The position numbers were made by a program, and so were the translations under genes. A stretch of DNA of 64,000 bases from Opitutaceae bacterium UBA2377 (GTDB lineage: Bacteria > Verrucomicrobiota > Verrucomicrobiia > Opitutales > Opitutaceae): contig DDSZ01000033.1 in the NCBI GenBank assembly GCA_002344205.1, positions 24,470 through 88,469 of the forward strand, given 5' to 3'. Each line of letters starts with the position of its first letter. The first letter of the stretch is position 1. The notes below the pieces were generated by a model. It was not told the origin of the DNA and searched no databases. It saw only the letters and a program-made list of their open reading frames with translations. Shown in pieces: positions 34,689 to 42,553 of the stretch.

Positions 34689-34774
34689 GCGCTAAGCCTT
34701 AAGCCCGGTCCATTTCCAAACCACTACCCAAAGCTTACCGCTTACCGCTTATCGCTTACTGCTTACTGCTTACT
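34684..34774 (+). repeat. Heptad-built inverted repeat directly before the Ldh_2 start codon
   Basis: Three heptads of form NNTAAGC (CATAAGC, GCTAAGC, CTTAAGC at 34684-34704) face six tandem heptads of form GCTTANN (GCTTACC twice, GCTTATC, then GCTTACT three times at 34733-34774). The two sides are reverse complements in pattern, so the transcript can fold in several registers. The array ends 9 bp before the ATG at 34784, where a Shine-Dalgarno sequence would be expected and none is seen. Confidence 0.8.
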
Positions 34775-34783
34775 GCTCCATTC

Positions 34784-35878
34784 ATGGAACCCTTTCACAT
34801 CGTCCCCGAAGCGCAGCACAACGCCCTCATCGCCGCCGCCTACCGGCATCGTGGCTATGATGTAGATGAGGCTGAGGAAGGTGCGCGCTTCTGCGCCGAG
34901 GCTTCGCGCCATGGCATCCGCACGCACAACGGCCTGAAGGCGCTGCACCTCGACCACGTCCTCGGCTCCGGCTCGCAAGGCTGCGTGCCCGGCGCACAGA
35001 TCGAGGAGAAACCCACGCGCTTCGCCGCCACCAAAATCTGGAACGCCAATAAAAAACTCGGCCAGGCCACCGCCTATCGCGCGATGGCCGAGGCCACCCG
35101 GCTGGCCGACCGGTATGGCGTTGGCACCGTGTCGGTGGACAACGCCTTTCACTACCTCTGGGGCGGCGGCTATGTGATGGATGCGGCGAAAAAAGGCTAC
35201 ATCGCCTACACCAATTGCACCGCAGCGCTCGCGGAGGTCGTCCCTTTTGGCGGCAAGTTTCCCACGCTTGGCACGAATCCGCATTCCTGGGGTTTTCCCA
35301 CGACGGCCGCCGTCGGTTTCCCCATCGTGATCGATTGGGCCACGTCGGTGATTGCCATGGGCCGGGTGCAGCAGCTCAAGCGCGAGGGCAAGCCGCTGCC
35401 GCCGTTGGCCGCTGTCGATAAGGACGGTCGGCCCACCACCGATCCCGCCGCCGTAGCCGCGCTGCTGCCCTTCGGCGCGCACAAGGGCTACGGTCTTTCC
35501 CTGATCAACGAACTCGTGGCCAGCTTCATCGGCGGCTCGCTGCCCACGCTGCGCAACCGCTGGGACCAGGCCGCCGGCGACAAGGCCACCTGCACGTTTT
35601 TCTTCCAGGTCATCCATCCCGAGGCCATCAGCGGTGGCGCTTTCGCCAAGGGTCGCAACCAAGCGGAGAACATCAAGGCGGTGATCGCCGATGTGCTCGG
35701 CCACGGCAACGAAGGTTGCCTGCTCCCGGGTCAGCTCGAAGCCGACTGGGCAAAAAAAACCGCCGCCGCCGGCGGCCTGCTTTTCAGCGCCGCCGAGATC
35801 GAGGCGTTCAACGAAATCGCCGCCGAGTGTGCGCAACCGCGGTGGAACGTCGCGGCCTTCAAACTCTTTGCCGGATGA
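34784..35878 (+). CDS. Ldh_2-family (malate/L-lactate dehydrogenase-like) NAD(P)-dependent oxidoreductase
   Basis: A protein of 364 residues starting at MEPFHIVPEAQHNALIAAA. The pattern SRHGIRTHNGLKALHLDHV near the N-terminus and GTNPHSWGFP, PFGAHKGYGLSLINEL belong to the Ldh_2 family, whose fold differs from Rossmann dehydrogenases. Members include 2,3-diketo-L-gulonate reductase, ureidoglycolate dehydrogenase and sulfolactate dehydrogenase. Position within a uronate cluster suggests a sugar-acid substrate. It is preceded by a heptad repeat and no recognisable Shine-Dalgarno sequence. Confidence 0.85.
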   Translation: MEPFHIVPEAQHNALIAAAYRHRGYDVDEAEEGARFCAEASRHGIRTHNGLKALHLDHVLGSGSQGCVPGAQIEEKPTRFAATKIWNANKKLGQATAYRAMAEATRLADRYGVGTVSVDNAFHYLWGGGYVMDAAKKGYIAYTNCTAALAEVVPFGGKFPTLGTNPHSWGFPTTAAVGFPIVIDWATSVIAMGRVQQLKREGKPLPPLAAVDKDGRPTTDPAAVAALLPFGAHKGYGLSLINELVASFIGGSLPTLRNRWDQAAGDKATCTFFFQVIHPEAISGGAFAKGRNQAENIKAVIADVLGHGNEGCLLPGQLEADWAKKTAAAGGLLFSAAEIEAFNEIAAECAQPRWNVAAFKLFAG

Positions 35879-35886
35879 AATCAGGC

Positions 35887-35957
35887 AGGGGCGGTTATCC
35901 CCAACCGCCCTGTTCGATAATCACTCTCTCCCCGGGCCGTTAAGGATAACGGCCCCT
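35887..35957 (+). repeat. Nested inverted repeats between Ldh_2 and SDR genes
   Basis: AGGGGCGGTTATCC (35887-35900) and GGATAACGGCCCCT (35944-35957) pair over 13 of 14 bases. Within each side a smaller stem exists: GGGCGGTT with AACCGCCC, and GGGCCGTTA with TAACGGCCC. The RNA could switch between one long or two short hairpins. It lies 36 bp before the SDR start codon. Confidence 0.7.
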
Positions 35958-35992
35958 ACCCACAAACCCAGATCCCAGATCCTCTTCCACAT

Positions 35993-36775
35993 ATGTCCTC
36001 TTTTCTCGATCAGCTTTTCGGCCTGCACGGCAAGGTCGCCGTGGTCATCGGCGGCACGGGCGAACTCTGCGGCGCGATGGCCGAGGGCCTCGCCGGCGCC
36101 GGCGCCGAGGTCGTCATCGTGGGCCGCAACGTCGAGAAGGCGCAGGCGCGCCTCGACAAGATCGCCGCCGCGGGCGGCAAGGCCTGGTTCCACAGCGCCG
36201 AGGCCACCAGCAAGGCCGAACTCGAGGGCCTGCGCGATGCCGTGCTGAAAAAATCGGGCCACGTAGATATCGTCATCAACGGCGCGGGCATCAACTCCGC
36301 CACGCCGTTCTTCGACATCACGGATGAGGAATTCGACCGTATCGTGCGCGTGAACTTCAAGAGCGTGTTCCTCGGCTGCCAGGTCTTCGGCCAATATCTC
36401 GTCGAGCGCGGGCAGGGCGGCTCGATTATCAATCTCGGTTCGATGTCGGGCATTGTGCCGCTGTCGCGCGTATTCACCTACTCGGCTTCGAAGGGCGCGG
36501 TGCACAACCTCACCCTCAACCTCGCTCGCGAATGGGCCCCGCACAAGGTGCGCGTCAACCTGGTGGTCCCCGGCTTTTTTCCCGCCGAGCAGAACAAGAA
36601 GGTGCTCACACCCGAACGCGTGGCCGCCATTATGGGCCACACGCCGATGAAACGCTTCGGCGCGGCCCGCGAACTGATCGGCGCCACCCTCCTGCTCGCC
36701 TCCGACGCTGCCGGCTCCTTCATCACCGGCGAGGAACTCATCGTGGACGGCGGTTACCACGCGATGACGATTTAG
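35993..36775 (+). CDS. SDR-family oxidoreductase, probable D-mannonate oxidoreductase (fructuronate reductase)
   Basis: A protein of 260 residues starting at [21 protein letters not shown]. Cofactor motif [22 protein letters not shown], Ser in LGSMSG and the catalytic YSASK are present; the C-terminus DGGYHAMTI is typical. SDRs of this type replace the long-chain UxuB in many uronate pathways and convert fructuronate to mannonate. The position next to uxaE and uxaC supports that role, although kinetics cannot be read from sequence. Gap of 108 bp to uxaE. Confidence 0.85.
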   Translation: MSSFLDQLFGLHGKVAVVIGGTGELCGAMAEGLAGAGAEVVIVGRNVEKAQARLDKIAAAGGKAWFHSAEATSKAELEGLRDAVLKKSGHVDIVINGAGINSATPFFDITDEEFDRIVRVNFKSVFLGCQVFGQYLVERGQGGSIINLGSMSGIVPLSRVFTYSASKGAVHNLTLNLAREWAPHKVRVNLVVPGFFPAEQNKKVLTPERVAAIMGHTPMKRFGAARELIGATLLLASDAAGSFITGEELIVDGGYHAMTI

Positions 36776-36793
36776 CGCCGCTCCGCGGCTCCA

Positions 36794-36875
36794 GTTTAAG
36801 ATTCAAGTTTAAGTTGAAGCATCTGAATCCGCTGCCGCTGCCTGCCACTTAATCTTAAACTTCCAACTTCAACTC
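36794..36875 (+). repeat. GTTTAAGATT-family inverted repeat between SDR and uxaE
   Basis: GTTTAAGATT at 36794-36803 and AATCTTAAAC at 36851-36860 are perfect 10-bp inverted arms. Beyond them TTTAAGTTGAAG and CTTCAACTC extend the pairing loosely. The loop holds GCTGCCGCTGCCTGCC. The right arm ends about 9 bp before the ATG of uxaE. Confidence 0.7.
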
Positions 36876-36883
36876 CGGGTTTC

Positions 36884-38701
36884 ATGTCCGCCATCAACGA
36901 ATTTCTCCTGAGGCACAACCTGCGCATCGCGTCGAACCCCTGCGTCTCGCCCGACTTTTGTCTCGACTGGCCGATCCTGCAGGCCGACGTCAGGGCGGGC
37001 CGGGTAACCGAGTATCCGAAGAGCCGCTTTGCCACCGCGGCCGGTGAATTCACGCTCTGGGAAAACGCTGAGGGCGACTGCGCGTGGAAACTCCACGCCG
37101 CAGGCTCGCCGTTGGCGGACGGTGTGGCGATCAGCGGCGCGACGTTCTTCCCGGCCACGTTCGCGAACCTGCTCACGCTGAAGAACCTCATCCAGGAGCA
37201 TGATGCCGGCTCGACCATCTTCCCGACAGCCGGGGCCAAGCTCGGCAAGTCCACGCTCGGCGTCGGTGCGCGTTTCACCACGTTGCACTGGCCCGCCGTC
37301 GAATGGGCCATGAGCGCGCTCGAGATCGGTCTCACGGCCAACCAGAATTCCATTCCGCGCGAGCTGGTCTATGACGTGGACGCCATGCTCGCCAACCGGC
37401 TCGACACCGTGCCGTTTCCCTTCATCGGCACCAACGTCCCCGAGGGCCACCAGGGCCAGAGCGTCGAGGGCATGAGCCACGGTTGCGTCTTGTCGAAGCT
37501 GAAGACCGGTTTCCATCGCCGGCGCATCGCTTGGTCGTTCAACGCCGACCACCAGCCCATCGGCGGCAAGTTCGACGTCCGCGAGGACGCACTCGTCAAG
37601 GGCTGCCTGCTCGCCAGCTACATCACCTTCGACCTCTCGCCCGAACTCGCGCTCAACCAACCGGCCAAGCGCAGCGAGATTCCCGATGTGGTGGTGCATG
37701 CCCTTCAAGCTCGCCTGTCCGCCGTAGGCTTGGCGAAGGTGGACGACCGTTTGCTTTGCTCGGTTTGGCCTGCACTGCAGAAGATGAAGCGCCGCGACGA
37801 CAAATACGCTGCCGCCCGCGCCGCCGCGTTTACGACCGAAGTCGGCCGCACCTATCTCCGCGAACTCTCGATCGACGAGCTGCCCGGACTCACCACGCCC
37901 GAGACCACCGCCATCATGCTCGCCCTCTGTGAGGTGCTGAGCATGCCGGTGCAGTTCGTGGCCCCGGCCTTCGGCTTCCAGAAGAACACGCCGTATCCCG
38001 ACAACGCCGCGCTGAAGCAGCTCATCGAGGCGCAATGGAACGTCTGCAAACAGTTCGGCGTTTCCATCGGCTTCCATTCCGGTTCGGGCAAATCGGCCGA
38101 GAACTACCGGGTCATGGGCGAAGTCACGGGCAGCGCGCTCGAGATCAAGACCAGCGGCCGTTACACCTACGAGATGGGCGTCGCTCTCTCGCAGTCGAAG
38201 AACGCTGCCGACGCCGCCCTCTGGAAGGATTGGTATCAGTTCACCGTGGACATGGCCGTGGCCGGCGCCTTCAGCGCCGACGCCACCGAGCAGAAAATGG
38301 CGCGCCTCTTCGTCACCACGACGCTGGCTGCGTGTGGGAGCGAGCTTGCTCGCGACTGTTTTGCCTCGCCTGCCGCCTGCCGCGCCGCTCTCGAAGCGTT
38401 GCCGCCCTCGGCCGAGCACATGACCTTCTTCGAATACAACTTCCTCTACGTGCTCGCCGCCGGCGGCAAACCGGAGAAGGCCGCGCTCGGCGACCACAGC
38501 CCGGCCGGTTACCAGCAGCGTGCCCGCTTCTATGCGATCAGCCCCGAGGCCCGCCTGCGCTTCGCCAAGCGCATCGTCGCCTACCTGATCTGGGTCGCCG
38601 AAAACACCGGCCTGGCCTCCAAGGAGCGCTGCGCCGGCGCCAGCAAGCTGCTCGCGGGCTACACCACGCTCGACGCGATGCTTAACGATATTTCCCGATG
38701 A
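36884..38701 (+). CDS. uxaE: Tagaturonate epimerase UxaE
   Basis: A protein of 605 residues starting at MSAINEFLLRHNLRIASNPC. Long conserved stretches (FPTAGAKLGKSTLGVGARFTT, IGTNVPEGHQGQSVEGMSHG given as patterns; LSIDELPGLTTPETTAIMLA; GFHSGSGKSAENY) identify the UxaE family, which interconverts D-tagaturonate and D-fructuronate in place of UxaB plus UxuB. Two palindromic, REP-like words are embedded in frame (37716-37745 and 38334-38355; residues about 278-287 and 484-491). The stop overlaps the uxaC start by 4 bp. Cytoplasmic, in galacturonate/glucuronate catabolism. Confidence 0.9.
   Translation: MSAINEFLLRHNLRIASNPCVSPDFCLDWPILQADVRAGRVTEYPKSRFATAAGEFTLWENAEGDCAWKLHAAGSPLADGVAISGATFFPATFANLLTLKNLIQEHDAGSTIFPTAGAKLGKSTLGVGARFTTLHWPAVEWAMSALEIGLTANQNSIPRELVYDVDAMLANRLDTVPFPFIGTNVPEGHQGQSVEGMSHGCVLSKLKTGFHRRRIAWSFNADHQPIGGKFDVREDALVKGCLLASYITFDLSPELALNQPAKRSEIPDVVVHALQARLSAVGLAKVDDRLLCSVWPALQKMKRRDDKYAAARAAAFTTEVGRTYLRELSIDELPGLTTPETTAIMLALCEVLSMPVQFVAPAFGFQKNTPYPDNAALKQLIEAQWNVCKQFGVSIGFHSGSGKSAENYRVMGEVTGSALEIKTSGRYTYEMGVALSQSKNAADAALWKDWYQFTVDMAVAGAFSADATEQKMARLFVTTTLAACGSELARDCFASPAACRAALEALPPSAEHMTFFEYNFLYVLAAGGKPEKAALGDHSPAGYQQRARFYAISPEARLRFAKRIVAYLIWVAENTGLASKERCAGASKLLAGYTTLDAMLNDISR
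37716..37745 (+). repeat. GTCCGCC-type palindrome inside uxaE
   Basis: GTCCGCC at 37717-37723 and GGTGGAC at 37738-37744 form a stem with one G-T pair, separated by GTAGGCTTGGCGAA. The reading frame of uxaE stays open through it, encoding SAVGLAKVD. It resembles the intergenic element at 32651. Confidence 0.4.
38334..38355 (+). repeat. REP-like palindrome inside uxaE
   Basis: The core GCGAGCTTGCTCGC at 38340-38353 is a perfect 6-bp stem with a TT loop, preceded by GTGGGA. This word is the classic core of REP elements of other bacteria. In uxaE it encodes CGSELARDC in frame. The residues interrupt an otherwise ordinary helix-rich segment (LFVTTTLAA before, FASPAACRAAL after). Confidence 0.6.
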
Positions 38702-40116
38702 AACCGTTCATTCACGACGACTTCCTGCTGCACACCGATGCGGCCCGCGACCTCTACCACAATTTCGCGAAGGCCGAGCCGATCTACGACTACCACTGCC
38801 ATCTGCCGCACCGGCAGATCCTGGAAAACAAGCCGTTCGCCGACCTCGCCGAGATCTGGCTGGGCAGCGACCACTACAAGTGGCGCGCCATGCGCGCCAA
38901 CGGTGTGGACGAGCGCTTCTGCACCGGCAACGCCTCGCCCCGCGAGAAATTCGACGCCTGGTGCGCGACCGTGCCGCACACCCTGCGCAACCCGCTCTAC
39001 CATTGGTCGCACCTCGAGCTCGCACGCTATTTCGGCATCACCGACATCATCAATCCGGCCTCTGCCGACAAAATCTGGCATGAGGCCAACGCCAAGCTCG
39101 CGAACCTGCGCGTGCATGACATTCTTGCGGCCAACAAGGTCGCCGTCATCTGCACGACCGACGATCCCGCCGATCCGCTCGAATTTCACGAGCAGATCAA
39201 CCGCTCCGGTATCAAGACGCGCGTCTATCCGACCTTCCGGCCCGACCGCGCCTTTCTCGTGGACAACCCGGCGGCCTACGGCGCCTGGCTCGAAAAACTC
39301 TCCGGCGTCACCGGCTCGCCGGTGAAGTCCTTCGACGATTTCCTCGCCGCGTTGGAGCAACGCCACGCAGCCTTTCACGCCGTCGGCGGCCGTCTCTCCG
39401 ACCACGGCATGGAGAGCTGCTACGCCGAACCCTGCACGGCCGCGGAGGCCAAGGCCATCTTCGACGCCGCCCGCGCCGGCCGCGCCGCGAACGCCGCGGA
39501 CTACGCCAAGTTCGCCTCCTTCCTGATGATCCAACTCGGTCGTTGGGATGCGAAGCGCGGCTGGACGAAGCAGCTCCACCTCGGCGCACTGCGCAACAAC
39601 AACACCCGCCTGCTCACGAAGCTCGGCGCCGACACCGGCTTCGACTCCATCGGCGACTTCCCGCAGGCCCGCGCGCTCAGCACCTACCTCAACGCGCTCG
39701 ACACCACCGGCGAGCTCCCGCGCACGGTGCTCTACAATCTCAACCCGGCCGACAATTACCTGATCGGCACGATGATCGGGAATTTTCAGGACGGCACCGT
39801 CGCCGGCAAGATGCAGTTCGGCTCCGGCTGGTGGTTCCTCGACCAGAAGGAGGCGATGGAATGGCAGATCAACGCGCTTTCCAACCTCGGCCTGCTCAGC
39901 CGCTTCGTCGGCATGCTCACCGACTCGCGCAGCTTCCTCAGCTACCCGCGGCATGAGTATTTCCGCCGCACCCTGTGCAACCTGCTCGGCGCCGACATGG
40001 AGCGCGGCGAGATCCCCAACGACCGCGCCCTCGTCGGCGGCATGGTGAAGAACATCTGCTTCGCCAACGCCCGCGACTACTTCCGCCTCGAACTCGACCC
40101 GGTTTACGCGAAGTAA
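38698..40116 (+). CDS. uxaC: Glucuronate/galacturonate isomerase
   Basis: A protein of 472 residues, the usual size for UxaC. The opening FIHDDFLLHTDAARDLYHNFA and EPIYDYHCHLPHRQILEN carry the metal-site HCH of this amidohydrolase-related family; GFDSIGDFPQARALSTYL and MLTDSRSFLSYPRHEYFRR close it. It isomerises glucuronate to fructuronate or galacturonate to tagaturonate, the first step feeding UxaE. It is the last gene of the operon and translationally coupled to uxaE. Confidence 0.96.
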   Translation: MKPFIHDDFLLHTDAARDLYHNFAKAEPIYDYHCHLPHRQILENKPFADLAEIWLGSDHYKWRAMRANGVDERFCTGNASPREKFDAWCATVPHTLRNPLYHWSHLELARYFGITDIINPASADKIWHEANAKLANLRVHDILAANKVAVICTTDDPADPLEFHEQINRSGIKTRVYPTFRPDRAFLVDNPAAYGAWLEKLSGVTGSPVKSFDDFLAALEQRHAAFHAVGGRLSDHGMESCYAEPCTAAEAKAIFDAARAGRAANAADYAKFASFLMIQLGRWDAKRGWTKQLHLGALRNNNTRLLTKLGADTGFDSIGDFPQARALSTYLNALDTTGELPRTVLYNLNPADNYLIGTMIGNFQDGTVAGKMQFGSGWWFLDQKEAMEWQINALSNLGLLSRFVGMLTDSRSFLSYPRHEYFRRTLCNLLGADMERGEIPNDRALVGGMVKNICFANARDYFRLELDPVYAK

Positions 40117-40189
40117 GCCGGCCTTTTGGCGCCTTTCGGCAGAGGCGCGGCACGACCACGCCCTGCAAGGGCACAGGTAACAAGCGCGC

Positions 40190-40223
40190 TTGACTTGCGC
40201 ATCTTGGTTAACCATTTGGTTAA
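40190..40223 (+). promoter_or_regulatory. Probable ArsR operator and promoter
   Basis: TTAACCATTTGGTTAA at 40208-40223 is a perfect 16-bp palindrome (7-2-7) centred about 23 bp upstream of the ArsR start codon. A -35-like TTGACT lies at 40190-40195, with no strong -10 hexamer at ideal spacing. Palindromes of this form are the normal binding sites of ArsR repressors that autoregulate, so repression of the operon by its own first gene is likely. Confidence 0.65.
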
Positions 40224-40238
40224 ATACAAATTTGCACC

Positions 40239-40622
40239 ATGTCCCCCGACCGCCTCAGCAGAGTCTTTGCGGCGCTCGCCGATCCCACACGGCGGGAGAT
40301 CCTCGCGCAGCTCTCGCGCGGCACGCGTTCCGTGACGGAGCTGGCCGAGCCGCATGACATGAGTCTGCCGGCGATCTCGAAGCACCTGCGCGTGCTGGAG
40401 CAGAGCGGCCTCATCCGGCGTGGACGCGAGGCGCAGTGGCGGCCCTGCCGCATCCAAGCGGCTCCGCTCAAGGAAGCCGTGGACTGGATCGGCCAGTATC
40501 GCCGTCACTGGGAGGAGCGTCTCGACCGGCTCGACGACTATCTGCAGCAACTGCAAGCCAAGGAGAACCCGCCACATGACCGTGCCAAGAAAACCAAGAA
40601 AAACAAAACCCAAGTCCGCTGA
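40239..40622 (+). CDS. ArsR-family transcriptional repressor
   Basis: A protein of 127 residues. It opens SPDRLSRVFAALADPTRREILAQLSRG and contains the winged-helix recognition region VTELAEPHDMSLPAISKHLRVLEQSGLI. The C-terminal extension (WIGQYRRHWEERLDRLDDYLQQLQAKE) is the coiled dimerisation helix common to ArsR proteins that accompany SRPBCC genes. No Cys-rich metal site is seen. It overlaps the next gene by 47 bp in another frame and sits behind a palindromic operator. Confidence 0.93.
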   Translation: MSPDRLSRVFAALADPTRREILAQLSRGTRSVTELAEPHDMSLPAISKHLRVLEQSGLIRRGREAQWRPCRIQAAPLKEAVDWIGQYRRHWEERLDRLDDYLQQLQAKENPPHDRAKKTKKNKTQVR

Positions 40623-41091
40623 GAAAAAACTGACCCTGACCCGCATTTTCGCCGCGCCGCGGATGCTAGTCTTTGCGGCGTGGACCCGGCCGGAGCACCT
40701 GCGGGTGTGGAGTTCTCCGCATGGTTTTACCATCCCCGTTGGCGAGAGCGATCTCCGGCCCGGGGGCCGTTGGCGCATCTGCATGGTGTCTCCCGAAGGG
40801 GAGAAACTATGGGTCGAAGGCGTTTATCGGAAGGTGGTGCCCGGCCGGCTGCTCGATTTCACCCATGCCTGGGAAGGGGAGGAGGACGGGCCGGAAACGC
40901 TGGTGACGGTTCGCTTCGCCGATCATCCGCGCGGGACCAAACTCACGTTTACGCAGACAGGCTTCAGTTCGACGGCATCCCGCGATGGCCATGCCGGCGG
41001 CTGGAAGGAGTGCTTCGAGCGGCTCGGTGAGCTGCTGGGAAAATTGCCGAAGCCCGGGGCGGCGACGAAGCAAACCCGCCGGGGCCGCTGA
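40576..41091 (+). CDS. SRPBCC/AHSA1-family protein
   Basis: A protein of 171 residues starting at MTVPRKPRKTKPKS, a basic tail before the START-like fold (LTLTRIFAAPRMLVFAAWTR, then LRPGGRWRICMVSPEG). The family binds hydrophobic ligands in a helix-grip cavity. The start lies inside the ArsR gene; a start nearer the domain (no Met available before MLVFAAW) would truncate the first strand. First of three SRPBCC genes in the ArsR operon. Confidence 0.83.
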   Translation: MTVPRKPRKTKPKSAEKKLTLTRIFAAPRMLVFAAWTRPEHLRVWSSPHGFTIPVGESDLRPGGRWRICMVSPEGEKLWVEGVYRKVVPGRLLDFTHAWEGEEDGPETLVTVRFADHPRGTKLTFTQTGFSSTASRDGHAGGWKECFERLGELLGKLPKPGAATKQTRRGR

Positions 41092-41094
41092 CCG

Positions 41095-41550
41095 ATGTCT
41101 CGCTCGGATACAGGTGAAATCGTGAACACCCGTTTCCTCGCGATGTCGCGCGAACGGGTCTGGGCGACGTTCGCCAATCCCCAGGCCCTCGCGGCGTGGT
41201 GGGGGCCCAACGGCTTCACGAATACCTTTCACGCCTTCGACTTCCGCCCGGGCGGTGTCTGGAAGTTCACGATGCACGGGCCCGACGGAGCGGCCTACGC
41301 CATGGATCACCGCTTCGTGGAGATCGTCGCGCCGGAGCGGATCGTCATCCGCCATCTCCAGCCCGCCCATGATTTCACGCTGACAATCACGCTCGCGAAG
41401 CACGACGGACACACGGCGCTCGGCTGGCGAATGGTTTTCGACGATCCGGCCGAAGCGGAACGAGTGAGCGCCTTTGTGGTTCCCGCCAACGAGCAAAATC
41501 TCGACCGGCTCGAAGCCCATCTGTCCGGAAAGCCTCCGGTTGTTCGTTGA
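41095..41550 (+). CDS. SRPBCC/AHSA1-family protein
   Basis: A single-domain protein of 151 residues: IVNTRFLAMSRERVWATFAN, AAWWGPNGFTNTFHAFDFRPGG, FTMHGPDGAAYAM, ending in a long helix (VVPANEQNLDRLEAHL). The WWGPNGF and PGG turn are typical of AHSA1-like SRPBCC proteins. It starts 3 bp after the preceding stop codon. Ligand unknown. Confidence 0.88.
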   Translation: MSRSDTGEIVNTRFLAMSRERVWATFANPQALAAWWGPNGFTNTFHAFDFRPGGVWKFTMHGPDGAAYAMDHRFVEIVAPERIVIRHLQPAHDFTLTITLAKHDGHTALGWRMVFDDPAEAERVSAFVVPANEQNLDRLEAHLSGKPPVVR

Positions 41551-41571
41551 ACTTTCAATCCGCTCCACGCC

Positions 41572-42549
41572 ATGTCCGATCCGCACCTGCCCTCCGACAC
41601 CGAAATCGTCTTCTTCCGCGTGCTGCACGCCCCGCGCGAACTCGTCTGGCAGGCGTGGACGGACCCCAAGCACATCGTCAACTGGTGGGGGCCGCGCGGT
41701 TTCACCAACACCACGAAGCGGCACGAATTTAGTGTCGGCGGCTACTGGGAGCACATGATGCACGGTCCGGACGGAACAAACTATCCCAACAAGGCGAAGT
41801 TCCTCGAAATTGTCCCGCTGGAGCGCATTACCTACCTGCTCGGCGGCGGCAGCGATCTCGAGGCCGACGAGCGCCGCGGCGTGGCCTTCCGCGCCACCTG
41901 GACCTTCGAGGCGGTGGCGCCGGACCGGACGCGGCTCACCGGCCGCATGGTATTTCCGTCAAAAGAGGCGCGCGACCGCGCCGTGCGCGATTACGGTGCC
42001 GTCGAGGGCGGGAAGCAGACGCTCGAGCGCGCCGCGGAATACACCGCAGGGCTGCTCACGAAACCGTTTGTCATCTCCCGCGAATTCGCCGCGCCGCGCG
42101 ACTTGGTCTGGCGCGCGTGGACCGAAGCGGAGCATTTCGGCCTCTGGTTCGGGCCCAAGGGTATGAAGATCAATCTCGCCCGCTTCGACCTGCGGCCGGG
42201 CGGCATGACGCATTACAGCATGGAGACGCCGGACGGGAAAGTGCTCTGGGGCCGCGCCGTTTATCGTGAGATCGTGCCGCCGACGAAACTGGTCTGGCTC
42301 AATTCATTCTCGGACGAGGCCGGCGGCATCACACCGCATCCGTTCTCCAAAGATCCCTGGCCCCTGCAGATGCTGACGGTGGTCACTTTCGCCGGGCAGG
42401 CCGGGAAAACCACCGTCACGATCACTTGGGTGCCCTTTGACTCGACCGACGCCGAACGCGCGACCTTCGAGGCCGGCCGTGGCAGCATGGCCATGGGCTG
42501 GACCGGCACGCTGGACCAACTCGCCGACCATCTCTCTTCCAATTCCTGA
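41572..42549 (+). CDS. Tandem SRPBCC/AHSA1 protein (two fused domains)
   Basis: A protein of 325 residues with two copies of the fold. Domain 1 (about 1-155) contains HAPRELVWQAWTDPKHIVNWWG and WEHMMHGPDG. Domain 2 (about 160-325) contains FAAPRDLVWRAWTEAEHFGLWFG and LRPGGMTHYSMETPDG, and ends MAMGWTGTLDQLADHL. The repeat looks like gene duplication and fusion within the operon. It follows the single-domain gene by 21 bp. Confidence 0.88.
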   Translation: MSDPHLPSDTEIVFFRVLHAPRELVWQAWTDPKHIVNWWGPRGFTNTTKRHEFSVGGYWEHMMHGPDGTNYPNKAKFLEIVPLERITYLLGGGSDLEADERRGVAFRATWTFEAVAPDRTRLTGRMVFPSKEARDRAVRDYGAVEGGKQTLERAAEYTAGLLTKPFVISREFAAPRDLVWRAWTEAEHFGLWFGPKGMKINLARFDLRPGGMTHYSMETPDGKVLWGRAVYREIVPPTKLVWLNSFSDEAGGITPHPFSKDPWPLQMLTVVTFAGQAGKTTVTITWVPFDSTDAERATFEAGRGSMAMGWTGTLDQLADHLSSNS

Positions 42550-42553
42550 AACC

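Noticed and set aside
20474..36883. CRISPR array interpretation of the many short repeats
   Set aside because: The repeats are inverted arms of unequal sequence without regular spacers, and no cas gene is present. The only true tandem, at 34733-34774, has 7-bp units with no spacers.
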